Source: Odontocerum albicorne
Lineage: Eukaryota; Arthropoda; Insecta; Trichoptera; Odontoceridae
Assembly: GCA_949825065.1 (NCBI GenBank)
Contig: OX463865.1
Location: 21,561,115 to 21,625,114, forward strand
Direction: 5' to 3'
Length of the DNA stretch: 64,000 nt
Made by a program: the position numbers and the translations under genes. Positions within the stretch are counted from its first letter, which is position 1. Each line of letters starts with the position of its first letter. Shown here in pieces: positions 48,640 through 61,500 of the stretch. The notes beneath the pieces were generated by a model that was not told the DNA's origin, did not search any database, and was given only the letters and a program-made list of their open reading frames with translations.

Positions 48640-48862
48640 ATATCAAAGGTTTCGATTGAAATATGTGGACCTCCATATTCAAATCTTTAATAATAAATGA
48701 CTGTATTACTCTACTAATTATGAGTAAATTAATCCCCTTCACACGTCTTTCTATCTTCTATCTCGAGGCTTTCTTCAGGCTAGACAGGAGGTAGAAACAT
48801 ACGTTGTGGGAATTAATATAATTAGCGAAGAAACAAAGTGATTTATTATTAAATATTCCAAA
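48640..48862. repeat. FB1 foldback repeat, diverged copy
   Basis: It starts ATCAAAGGTTTCGATTG eight bases after the pogo element and has the CTCGAGGCTTTCTTCAGG core in reverse. It ends with the AACAAAGTGATTTATTATTA arm. Confidence 0.6.
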
Positions 48863-49904
48863 TACTCTAAAAGTAGTTACATGACAGATTTCTTTATCCA
48901 AATTAAGTTGAAACACTCCAGTTATTTAAAAATAAAAATAATTATTTATAAATTGGAGTTTCTAACACACTCGAATGTATTAAAAATGCAATTAAATTTT
49001 TTTAAATATGAGATTTAAATAAAAAGCCTTTGTATTGTATTATTAATATTTAAAATAATTTACAAAAAATCTTTGAGAAATAATTTATACCTATGTTATA
49101 TGATATAAATTTCTCTATTGTCTATGCTTAAATTTTAGTTGCCATTAAAAAAGATAATTTGGATACAAAATTCAGTATTTATCAATATTTGTTTTATTAA
49201 ATGTTCTCATAGACGGCTATAAAAATTATGTATTTAATTGTATTATACAAAATGATTTATGCATTAAATGTTCTGTACACGGTATGTTTATTGCATTTTT
49301 TTCTAGATATAAATATGATATAATACAGATGCAACAAGATTATATAAGAAATGTGTTTAATGTGCTATGTATGTAAAATAAATAATCTAGTTATTCAAAT
49401 TGAAGAGTATGCCAAAAGAGTTAAAATAATAAAGAAATACGCTGAAATTTGTTTGTTTTTTTCCTTATATCAACTTACAAACCTTTTTCTCTCAATATGG
49501 TTAGCTCAACTTTGAATAAAGGTAGAAAAAGCCAGGCCTGGGTTGAGTAAAATCCATAAAATCGCATTACATTAGTGCATGTTCACAATGATGACCTCTG
49601 TGAGGGTTCAAAATTATATTTTTTTGTTGATCAATTTATCAGCTGATGAGCAGCTTACACCCCGTATGCCACTCGTGAGCTGGCTACCTTTGAGTCAACT
49701 GTGAGGTGACCATAATTTGCCCGTGTTATGTTAGAGCTCGCATATATTTTTATCTGACAAACTGGATCTTCTTTTATCATCGGTTGATTATTGTAAAATT
49801 TGGGGTACGAGTATGAGCGCAGTCAAGTGGAAATTCAGCCGTAGACTTGCAAAATGAAGTATTGAGCTTAGTTTGATAACCAACATTTAGGAATACTCGT
49901 ACTA
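48863..49904. other. AT-rich intergenic DNA, nothing firmly recognised
   Basis: The interval 49610-49860 is GC-richer and weakly repeats 42250-42400. No gene is seen. Confidence 0.4.
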
Positions 49905-51007
49905 GGTTAGTCAAAAAGTTTTGAAAGCGGAAATGAAAATACATTTTTTTTGGGGGGAAATCACTTTTATTGCTCAGTATAGTCTCCCATAAGGCGAATA
50001 GGGTGGATGCTGCAACAATTCGTACCCCAATTCACTGATTTTCGCTATGGTTTTTTGAGCTGTGTGAGCAGGTGCATTGTCTTGATGAAAAATGATTTTT
50101 TTCTTCTGCAAACCGGGTCTTTTTCACAAATTTTTTCATCCAACTGGTCCAAAAGGTCACAATAATAATCAGAGTTGATTGTCTTACCAGTTTGGAGATA
50201 ATCTATCAATAAAATTCCTTTTGCATCCCAAAAAACTGACGCTAACACCTTCTTGGCCGATTTCTGGACACGAACTCGCTTCGGAGCCAAAGTGCCTGGT
50301 TCACACCACTCCTTAGCCTCTTGTTTTGATTCAGGATCATGGTGGTAGACCCAAGTCTCATCCATAGTGATGAATCGACGCAGAAAATCCTTTTTATCCT
50401 TTCGAAATTGCTCCAAATGTTGCTCAGAAAGTTGCATTCGAACGTGTTTTTGTTGCATTGTTAGCAAATGCGGCACCCATTGTGCACAGTTTTTTGAAAC
50501 CCAAAACTTCAGCCAAAATATGCCATGTTGTTCCATGTGAGATGCCTATGGTGTCAGCTATCACATCCACAGTCGATCGATGATCTTCCAAAACCATATC
50601 CTGTATTTTCGCTATGATTTCTGGTGTTGATGCACTTTTTGAACGTCCTGAGCGTGGATCGTCTTCAACGCTTGTACGGCCACGCTTAAACTCCAAAACC
50701 CATCGGTGAACGGTTGGAAATGAAGGAGAAGACTCCTTTAATACTCTCACCATCTTTGCATGGATCTCAGTAGCCGATAAACCTTCCAAAACAAAGAATT
50801 TAATCACTGCACGATATTCGGATTTTTCCATTGTTAAAAAATACACTGACACGTCAACTTCAAATGGCTTGTAAACAAAGAATGAATTGACAGATCGAAA
50901 TGAAATTTTGAGTACGTTCTTATGAAAGATGAAATATTAAAATGGCGTAGAAATTTTGGTTTTTCTACTGCTTCATAGATGTCGCTTTCAAAACTTTTTG
51001 ACTAACC
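49905..51007 (-). mobile_element. Mariner element (family M6), minus strand, internally deleted
   Basis: The terminal repeats GGTTAGTCAAAAAGTTTTGA and its complement are flanked by TA (49903-49904 and 51008-51009). The 1103-bp body holds a transposase that has lost the C-terminal catalytic part. Confidence 0.92.
49960..50831 (-). pseudogene. Mariner transposase (M6), frameshifted and C-terminally deleted
   Basis: It starts MEKSEYRAVIKFFVLEG, continues RWVLEFKRGRTSVEDDPRSG and TIGISHGTTWHILAEVLGFK, then shifts frame near 50470 to VPHLLTMQQKH, TMDETWVYHHDPE (first Asp) and, after another shift near 50090, FHQDNAPAH (second Asp). At HPPYSP the frame jumps directly to terminal sequence. The block with the third Asp (normally DLAPSD) and about the last 60 residues are therefore absent. 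Confidence 0.9.
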
Positions 51008-51059
51008 TAGTAGTAACACTGGCTTCTAATAATCCAGTAGAGAGAATGTGCCGAGTACA

Positions 51060-51790
51060 ATGTGGTAGCTGACTTGACTGGTTCAATGCTGTCAGAGTTC
51101 AAGTGCATAGTGGTAGGATGTGGAAGAATTTATAGACTCGTCTGTTTTCAATGCAGCTGTTAGGATGATGTGTGGTAGTCAATAGTGGCTGCTAAGATGA
51201 TACATGGTAATCAATAGCAGCTGCTAGGATGATATATGGTAGACAATAGCAGCTGCTAGGAGGATATATGGTAGTCAATAGCAGCTGCTAGGATGATGTA
51301 CGGTAGTCAATAGCAGCTGCTAGGATGATATATGGTAGTCAATAGCAGCTGCTAGGATGATATATGGTAGTCAATAGCAGCTGCTAGGAGGATATATGGT
51401 AGTCAATAGCAGCTGCTAGGATGATGTATGGTAGTCAATAGCAGCTGCTAGGATGATATATGGTAGTCAATAGAATTTTGCCATATTATTCCGCTTCTAA
51501 AAATTCTACATTGGCACAAATGTCGCAAACGGATTGATTGTCTTTTTGCATTTAAGTCTCTAAATGGGATGTATCCATTATATCTTTCAAATGTTGCTTT
51601 AGAGAAACGTACAACATGGAGGTCAATTTACGTGTAATTTTCATCAAATCGTTGATTGTTCAGAAAAAATCCAATACAGCAGGGTTTTATAAGAGTTTTT
51701 TTCATTGCTGGTCCTGTGGTGTAGAATGGTCTGCCTTTTAGTGTTAGAGATTGGAGTATTAGATCATCTCCTGCTATTTGCTCCCAGTCG
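51060..51790 (+). mobile_element. LINE reverse-transcriptase C-terminal relic with internal minisatellite
   Basis: Broken + frames read SVFNAAVRMMCG, then after the array LPLLKILHWHKCRKRIDCLF, AFKSLNGMYPLYLSNVAL, and FIAGPVV-stop-NGLPFSVRD. This is the well-known order of a CR1/Jockey-like RT tail (LHWLPV, F-ALNG-AP-YLS, GP-LWNSLP-IR). It is unrelated to the L-A fragments. Confidence 0.7.
51147..51466. repeat. 32-bp minisatellite grown from LINE RT sequence, ten copies
   Basis: Exactly ten 32-bp units fit. The first (51147-51178) reads as the normal RT motif FNAAVRMMCG and is the evident founder. Later copies read IAAARMIYGS and shift the frame. Confidence 0.95.
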
Positions 51791-52440
51791 TGTTGAGCAT
51801 TAATGTTCTTAAGATCAGCATCAGTATGTCTTTATCTCTTGCACCGCCGCCATAGTGATTTCTCTACCTTCCAAAAGGCTATTTCTCAGAAATCAGTATA
51901 CAGGCACGTGAGCTATGGAGCTCAAGGCAAACACGCGACACCAGAATGCTACAGTAGTTTGTTCTTCTTAACACTTGACCATTTGATACTCTATGATACT
52001 ATCGAATCTTATTTAATTGAGGTGCCTGCACGGGCGTGTGTTGTATGTAGGGAACCCATGATTCATGATTCGCATCCATACATCGGAGATGGTATGATTA
52101 ATTAATAGCTTAATAGACTACCATAGTTCAACAAATGAAAAAGCATCGAATGCCCACATTACACCATCCACTTAATGTCTGAGGACTTGACTTGTAGTGC
52201 TGGGCCAGCCCGGGGCTGACAAGCCTGGGAAGATCGAGCGAGGTATATTTGATCAAGAAAATAAAAGAAAACAGATAAATTAAAAAATATTTATTTACAG
52301 TTGATTAAGGAAAAGGTGTTTATATATATATATATGTATGTATGTAACATCTATGTCATAAAGGTAAGGTTTCTTATAATACTCGAGCTATAATAGTTTA
52401 TAATGTTGAACGTTGATATGGTGAACGTTGAGTAAATAAA
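51791..52440. other. Downstream flank and 3' UTR of IWS1
   Basis: The stretch 52264-52440 is the probable IWS1 3' UTR. 52320-52345 is a short TA/TATG tract. A 100-codon + frame at 51803-52105 has no recognisable domain and is not called. Confidence 0.45.
52290..52295 (-). promoter_or_regulatory. Candidate polyadenylation signal for IWS1
   Basis: TTTATT on the + strand reads AATAAA on the gene strand, 146 nt after the stop codon, so the 3' UTR would be about 170 nt. No better-placed hexamer was seen closer to the stop. Confidence 0.45.
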
Positions 52441-52563
52441 TTAAAGCGCCATCTTCCTTCCTTCAATCGAGATCTCGACAGCTCGGCGGGAAGACTTGAG
52501 GCGCTTCTGATCTATAAACCTCTTCATGTGTTTTTCATATCGGGTCATCTTTTTCTTTGCTTG
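52441..52563 (-). CDS. IWS1: IWS1 last exon
   Basis: Forty codons plus TAA (52443-52441) run from [16 protein letters not shown] to the conserved end [11 protein letters not shown]. It follows TTACTTCACAG. The final ISIEG-KM-L is a hallmark of the protein's end. Confidence 0.96.
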   Translation of the reverse strand, partial: QAKKKMTRYEKHMKRFIDQKRLKSSRRAVEISIEGRKMAL

Positions 52564-55500
52564 CTGTGAAGTAAGAAAAAGGGAAAACATTAATATTATA
52601 TTTATTATTATTTTCCTTGATTTTTCTTATACCCATGTTGGAAAAAAAATTTGGGGGAATTTTCGCTTATCAAAGCTTGAATAAGCTGGAAATATATTCA
52701 GAAAGATATATGATAAGAGAATGGAACCCAAAACACTAACGACAATAGAATTTATTCTATATAATTGAGGTTCTCTGACTTTCTAAATCCATTGTGTAGA
52801 AAGACATTGAAAATATTTAATGTTTTTTAGTAATGGAAGTTAGTTGTTTCGGTTTAACAATTATTTATTAATTGTTATTTTGTATGTAATCGGACTTAAC
52901 CTACTATATATATGAAGCTTTGTAAAATAAATAAAAAAGATAAGATAGAGATATACAAGCGTAATTGTAAGAATTAGGAGTTACCTTAGACATTTCTATC
53001 TCACAGGTGGACTTAGGCCTAATGACGTAGTCTTTACTGGAGGGTTGCGGCACCCTGGCTCGAGCCACCCAGCCCTTGTCTCCTGGTCGCAGCCTGGAAT
53101 CACAAACAATACTCGGATAGAATCTTCACTTATTTACTGATGACGATCTCGAAAAATAGAAAAGCCCACAATGAAGGGTCTGAGTAGAGAAGATTCGATG
53201 AAAATGTTCCTTATAGATCACCTGTCTACACAACTGAGAAACTGAGAAACAGCAGTATGATTAAGGCTGCTGTACAATAATAATAATCTAAGTTGAATAA
53301 CCTCTTCCAGAGTGTTGTACTACGTGGTATGATGCCATTATAAAACTCATACGAAGAACCCTCATGTGATAGCCTCACAACATATTTTATTTATTTGTTC
53401 ACTTGTTATGACAAGTGATTGTATGAATACATAATTTATGAAAAACAAAACAAACAAAATAAAAACAGGTAATTTAAAGTGGACACTCAATTTATATAGA
53501 TTTGGGTTTGTTGCATTTCATTTGTCGTGACTCCAGTAAATTAAGATTTTGTCTGTATCTTACCGAGGACATATAAACATGAAAAATAAATTTATGGTTT
53601 TTAAACCAATTGTTGATTAATTATTTAATTCCTTCGTTATAAACTTTCAGCAACTTAGTCAGTTGTGAGACTTATTATTTAATAATAATCACGTTTATTG
53701 ATACTTAAAGCAGAGCGATCCAAGAAAAACAATACACATTGATATACAATAGCTTTCACATGATTTACAAGTAACAATTTAAATCGGATGTGATCTGGGC
53801 ATGTCTTGTACGTTAAAGGCATTCCATTCCCCCAGTGTAAAGAGAATAAACTCGACCCGACCGGGGGCATAACAGATGTGTTTCAGTCCACACATTCCAT
53901 AATAAATAAATAAATAATAGGTTTATTGATAGCAGCATAGTATGTACAGATTATATTTAAATAACACTTCTAAAACACATAAATTGCAGATAATACATTA
54001 AATACAGAAGCTATCAAAAGGTCTGGGCTCATCTAATAGCATCCCCTCGGCCAAGATACACCCCACCAATATAGGGCGAACCCAGCCACGGAGACACCAG
54101 ATGTTTTTCAGCCCACACCCTTGAACACGTAGAACAAAAATATATAAAAAAAAAACACAGAAAATAAATAGATGACAAAAAAAAAATACATTCAAGAGAG
54201 AAGACACTAAAAGGTCCGGGCTCATCCCACAAACATTCCCCTGGCCGAGATACACCCCACCAATGTATGGCGAGCCCGACCGCAAGGGCATCAGGGGGCT
54301 TCCATCCCACACCCCCGCATATCTAGATTAAAGAATAAATAGAAAAGAAAAAAAAAACAAAATAAAAAGTAAACCCACATATACCACCTCAGGTTAACTG
54401 TCAGCAAGAGCGAGAAAAAAAAAGCCTCAAAGGAGTCCAAATTTTACATAATGACAAATGGGAAGTAAGATAGTTGAGACAACATTGAAATAGTTAGGCA
54501 GTAATACATTAAAATAGATAAGCAGTTTTAAAAGAATGAATGAGGAGATAACGCACAAACATGTATGCACAATCCTCGATTCACCACCAGCGAAAAGAGA
54601 GAAAAAAAAGAAAATAAGAAAAGAAAAGCAAACAAGAGACCCATTAACCACTGAGAAACCCACTAACCACCCAGAAGATAACGCTTTAGAGCATCTCTGA
54701 AGGTGGTCTGAATGGCTCTAAAAGAACAGCACTAACTATTATGATAAGAGAATAGTGTTCAAACTATAGAGGACAATCCAAGAAATTTGAGCCTTGAAGT
54801 AAAAAAGAAGAAAAGCAATAGATATTCTCAGAAATCGGAGTAGATGTGAGAAGAGAGGTTAGGAGTGAAAGAGTCGGCTTGGGGTATAGAGAAGTAGAGA
54901 TCTGCACTGATGAGGCTGCAATGCCAAGCCGAAAGAAAGGGAAATAATGACAGTACAAATAATACTGACTTGTTTTCCTCCTGGGTCCCAATGTGCATGT
55001 CCGGGGCCTTCTTGCTGGAGCTACCACTGGGCCCACTTTCCCGTTCCTCCTCCTCCTCACGAAGCTTCTTCCTGGCCGTGGAGGACATCTGCGCCAGGTC
55101 TCTCTCCAGCCGGTCTTCACGGGACATGGCTGCAATACCATCAAACTTATTATAAATCGGTTTGAATATGCATATAGAAATTAGAAGTAATTCAAACTGG
55201 ATTCACCATTAATTTATAATATAAAAATAAATTGCAAAGAGATAGAGTAGAGCTAACGGCTAATGAATGGATATCACCTTTGTAGTCAGCGCTGAGATAG
55301 AGTTGAGCTAACGGTTAATGAATGGATATCACCTTTGTAGTCAGCGCTGAGATAGAGTAGAGCTAACGGCTAATGAATGGATATCACCTTTGTAGTCAGC
55401 GCTGAGATAGAGTTGAGCTAACGGTTAATGAATGGATATCACCTTTGTAGTCAGCGCTGAGATAGAGTAGAGCTAACGGTTAATGAATGGATATCACCTT

Positions 55501-58500
55501 TGTAGTCAGCGCTGAGATAGAGTTGAGCTAACGGTTAATGAATGGATATCACCTTTGTAGTCAGCGCTGAGATAGAGTAGAGCTAACGGTTAATGAATGG
55601 ATATCACCTTTGTAGTCAGTGCTGAGATAGAGTAGAGCTAACGGTTAATGAATGGATATCACCTTTGTAGTCAGCGCTGAGATAGACCTAACGGTTAATG
55701 AATGGATATCACCTTTGTAGTCAGCGCTGAGATTGAATATGGGTCGAGCCCATTCCGAGATGAGTCTGCCGGCCCTCTCTCTGTTCTGTTTCGTCTCCTT
55801 TGGATGCTTGTATAGGTACATCACTGCCTTGCCGATTCCAGACTGCTTCAAGTACGACTTGTCTATGGTGGGGAACTGAAATAGATATAAAATTATCGTT
55901 AATATAAAGCTGAATTTGCTTTGAAAAGTATAACAAGCAAGGAAAGGATGTAGAAAAAAGTGAAATTAACAGCACGATATTTTTATTACATTTTGAACAT
56001 AAATGTTGTTTCGTAATAATTGTGGTGGAATTTCGACATTTCTTCAATTTTGTTGAATATTGTATTATCTCAATAATTTGTTGTTTCCCTCCTTTAAAGT
56101 AATTCCTTGAAAAGTAGTCTAATATGCAGTTCCACAAAATCATATTCTATGATAAAATTTGCTGGATTATTTCGAAATTCTGGACCCGCTCTCCCCATCC
56201 GGTCCCTCCCAGTAACATATCAAACAACGCTTACATCCTGCAGTAGTTTCAGGATACTCTCTCTGATGAGGAGACAGGGTAGAGCTCTGTTGGGCATCGG
56301 TGCCAGCCAGTCGCACAGCACATTGAGCACGTTGTGCTCCAAGAAGGCCAACTGTAGGTCCTTCTTGATGAGCTGGGACATGGCCCTCTTCAGCATGGAG
56401 ATCTTCCGCACAGCCGGCTGGTTTTGTTTGATCAGCTCACGGTCCTCCTGGAAATTAGACAGGCACGGTGAATACACTAATTTCTAACAGTGTTTAGTCA
56501 GACATCGTATGCTCCAAACATTAAAGAAGCTATGACAAATTTGTACCTAGTGATAATATTTATATTTAAGGCATTAACATTGTGGAGGTTTAAAGACATC
56601 GTAATTTGCTGCATCAAACACTGTTTATTCCACTTTATATAACGGTATAACCCTATCGGTTTCAAGGCTTTCACCTCATCGAAGCACAAACAAGACTGTC
56701 TTGTCTGATGATGATGAGGTGTGCACCTTGAAACCTGTAGGGTTATACTGTTACATAAAGTGGAATAAACAGTGTTATCTACTAATAATTTTTACAAGTC
56801 ATTATTTAAGTGTTTTTATTATATTTTGGATACACATTATGTGAAAATTAATTTCTGTTTAGTAGGCACATGTTTCGAAGAAATAAAACATGTTTTCAAT
56901 TTAATAACTTGTTTCAGGCAGTTCTGGAATATCCATCCGTCATTATCGGTTATTCGACCCTCTGTTTAGGTTAGTCCTGATGTGATAAATTAGAATATAC
57001 CTCAGCGGCAGTCTTCATATTCTGCAGTAGCTGCGCGATGAGATCATCGTTGTCATTGATGATATCGATATCGCGGCGCTTGCGCTTCCTGGTCCTCTCG
57101 TCTTTCTTCTTCAACAGCATGATCTCGAAGTCTGTCATGCCTCCTTCACGGCTGGAATCACGCAACACATCCGTTCAGATAATATTATTCAACACAACAC
57201 AATGCACTAATTATTAACACCACTTTTATGCAAGCTCAGAAATATATTTGAGTTTCTCTTTTATTTTAATTTCTCCAATCAACTATGAGTATGCTCCCGC
57301 TTGACTGGGTGGGTGGGTGGACCTGCGTAAATGTGGGCATCCATTTCAATTTCAATTCAAAGGACACACACTGAGCTGAGGGGAGGGGAGGGGTGGGGAG
57401 GGGAACTTGAGACTCGAGCCCATTAATTAATATTAAACAAACCATGCCAGGCAGCTGTGGCGGCGCGCACGAACCAATCATGGATAACACTTTCTTTTAT
57501 TCAGTACAACCTAGGATTATTGCCACGGGGCAGTCACCTTTCTTCTTTTAATCTGGCGATTATTGCCGTGCGGGAATCTCTTCTAACCAACCAGAAAGAT
57601 ATTTGAATGGGTTTTTAGTGAAAACCAGACTGGAATCCCAAATTAAAAAAATTGGGTTCCAGTGGAAATGAAACTCACAACCTCCAGATCGGAAGACAAA
57701 CGTCTTACCAACTAAGCTACGGAGGTCGTCGTCAAAACAAGAAAATTTTTTTTTTTTTATAAAATAGGCAATCCACCCAAACTAGGAGGATGTGTCCCAC
57801 CAAATTAAAGTCATTATGCAATTATATGAGACAATATATGTAGTATACTCGTAATAACACTAATATTCAAAATGACAATTATAGATAATTTCAAGTTTCA
57901 ACTGATTAACCTTAAAATGTTCCTCGAAGAAAGAAGAAACACATAATAATGATATAATAACGACAGTTTATCCTCACCTATTGAGATCCCTCTCGGGCTC
58001 GACCCCCTCATCGGAGTCCACGTCTTCCTCCTTCTTCTTCTCGTCCGCACTGGGCCCCTCCGCCACGGCCTCCCCTTCTCCCTTCTCTGCCTCCGGGCCA
58101 GCCTCCCCTTCCACGGGCACATCTTCTCCTTCATGGTCCGAGTCTATGAGGCCTGTGACACGTTTTTTTTTCCTCGGTGCATCATCTGTACAGAAAATAA
58201 GTAAGAACATAGAAAGAATGTCATATCTTACGAAAAGTTTGGCAGTGCAGATAAATACAGTAAAAGTCGATAACGATAATTCCTATTTTTCCCCATTTAA
58301 TAGGTGCCTAAATCAACTTCGAGTAATAAATTCTACTGTAAATTCGAAAAACTGTGTAATTCGTAATTTTTTTTGTTAATTATTTATGAAAAGTCTCGGT
58401 GGCTGGACTGTTGCATGATGAATTGCATGATGGCGAGCAGTTCAATTTCTGTGGCTCCCCCTATATCTAAAGATTCAATATCGAAATATCTCAAGATTAT

Positions 58501-61500
58501 TATTGTAAGTATGGGGTGGGGATATGAGTATTTCTAATTTTTTTTATTAAACCTTTAATAATTTCACAATTATCATTAATTTGTCAAAATCTTTGGATAG
58601 TAGATTTTAATATCATAATCAAGTGCGTGACCAAATAAAAACCAGTTACATCATCATATTTATATCATGCGTGCAAACATGTGACCATGTCAAAATTAAA
58701 TAAGTGACAATTATATATTTTTTTAATTGGTAAGTGTTAGTGTTGGCTGCCCATGAGAAATAGAAACAGTATATATTGTTTTATTTAATTGATTTTACCA
58801 TTAAATATGTTATTATGTCTCAATATTACAAAATTCTACTTGACTAACATTATTTTTATAGTAAAAAAATGGGCGCGATGTTCCCAGCCATTGCCATTGG
58901 AGTGCCACGTAAATTCTAATTGCTTTTTAATGACCATAAAATTGTAATTTTTTTTGTTGAAAACTGATCACCCGAATTTGGAATTGATAAGACTTGCTAT
59001 TAATAACCAAATTAACTAAATTGCTTCTGCTCTCGCTAAATAATACATTTTCTGGTTTACCTTCACCCTCTGAATCCGAGAGAATCTCACGGGTCTTCCT
59101 CTTTGCTTTCCCGATGGATCCCGAACGGCTGCGGGATCTAGATTTACTTTTTGATCGTTTGGATCCGCTCCGTGACCTAAAAATTGTAAAGATCTATTGA
59201 AAAAAATATACAATTAAACAAATATAAATAGGTTTTCTAATTTCCTACAGACTTCTTCCTCTGTTTGACAGTTAGGAGCGTATTGTATTACACTTTTGCC
59301 ATGTTGCCATCTCTTCTAACTAACCAAAATAGGTTTTCTAATTTCCTACAGACTTCTTCCTCTGTTTGACAGTTAGGAGCGTATTGTATTACACTTTTGC
59401 CATGTTGCCATCTCTTCTAACTAACCAAAAAGATCCAGACCTAAATCCTTGTTTTAAAAAAAATTAGGTACCCAGGTAGAAGAGAATATAGTATGTGCTG
59501 TTAATGCAACATAATGCAACAGAACTTATTGTATTGTATTACGCTTTCATTGTATACAGTACAACCTGACGGGTTTATTTTATTTACCGAGCTACTAAGG
59601 ACTTACTCAATAATATTAAAAATGATTTAAAAGAAAACCAATCAGGAATTGAACCTGAAGTATGGGAAACCATGAATATAAAGGGTTTGGATAAAATAAA
59701 ACTAGAAAACATTAATACGGAACTTCCATAAAAAAAATATTGTAACCTACCTGGATCGAGATTTAGACACTCGAGAACCAGATTTTGATCTCGAACGGCT
59801 TCTAGATTTGGAACGTGATCCAGACCTGGAAAAAAAAACAACATTTGTACAAACAACAATGAAAACAAGATTTGATCCTTAATTGAATATATATAAAAAG
59901 TCTCTTTCGTAGTGAAATTGAGATTAACGTGAGAAAAGTGAAGCTATGTTATTTATAAAGCAAACTTGTACGAGTTCTGCCCTATTATATTACAGTAAAT
60001 ATAAAGATAGAGGAATCTCAAAATAACACATCCATCAATAAGTCCCGGGACTAACCAACAGATGGCGCCTCTAATAACAAATCCATACCATTCTCAGTTA
60101 GTACCAACCTTTAGAAGTTACGTGTCAAACTTTCATGACATTCCGACATTGAGTTAGTGGTTTTAGTGACGCTACTTTTGCTATTTTCAAACCAATGGAA
60201 AAAAACCGAATTTCGTGTGTTGATAAAACATTGCTTTTTAATGGGAAAAAATACCGTTCAAACTCAGCGATGGCTTGAAAAGTGTTATCCGGGCTCTGCT
60301 CTATCGAAAACAACCATTTGTCGGTGGTATGCTGATTTGGTCACTCTGGTCGTCCAAATGAGGCTGTTACACCAGAAAACATAAAAAAACCCTCAAAATG
60401 GTGATGGAAAATCGCAAAGTAAAGTTGCGTTAGGTAGCTGACATCCTGAAGATATCATTTGGTAGTGTTTACACTATTTTGCATGAACATTTGGTCATGT
60501 AAAAGCTTTTTTCAAAATGGGTGCCGCGTTTGCTCACAATTGAACAGAAACAACAAACAACATGATTCAGAGCGCTGTTTGGCACTGTTTATACGAAATA
60601 AACAAGAGTTTTTGCATCGGTATGTGACAATAGATGAAACTTGGATCCACCACTATACTCCGGAATCAAATCAGCTGTCAGCTGAGTGAAGAGCAGCCGG
60701 TGAAAGTCGTCTGAAGTGACCAAAAACTCAACAGTCGGCCGGGAAGGTTATGGCCTCTGTATTTTGGGATGCGCATAGTATAATATTCATCGATCACCTT
60801 GAAAAGGGAAAAACCATCAATAGCGAATATTACATAGCGTTCGAAGGCAGAAATTGCAAAAACGGCCACATATGAAGAAAAATGTTCTCTTTCATCAGGA
60901 CAATGCACTGTGTCACAAGTCGATGGTAATGATGGCCAAATTGCATGAGTTGGAACTTTGAATTGCTACCGCACCCCCATATTCTCCAGATTTTACCCCC
61001 AGCGACTATTGGCTGTTCGCAGACCTCAAAAAGATGCTCCGGGGAAAGAAATTTGGCTCCAATGAAGAAGTGATTGCCGAAACTAACGCCTATTTTGAAA
61101 CCAAAGATAAATCGTTCTATACGGCTGGCATAGGAAAGTTAGGAAAGCGTTGGAATGGGTGTATCTTTCTTGAAGGAGACTATGTTGATGAATAAAGAAG
61201 AATTTTGGCAAACAAGTGTTGTTTCAGTAGTTAGTTCCGGGACTTATTGATCGATGTGTTTAAGAGTTCTAACTATTCGACTCTTGATAGCTCGACATTT
61301 CGGATTGCCCAAACCAGTCAAAATGTAAAAAGAAACTAATATAATACTGATTTTAGACGTTGGCGTGACCTGGCTGCAAAATAAATAGCATTCACGCGCT
61401 TTTTAAAACAATGAAAGGTTTTTAATTTTTAGATCAGGACATATGTGAACAATTTTCACTTTTTATATATACAGTACTGTTTGTATTATTTTTTATATAT

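Noticed and set aside
54764..55184. Overlapping frames on both strands around the IWS1 exon at 55129-54970
   Set aside because: Shadows of the real exon; only one frame joins in phase with both neighbours.
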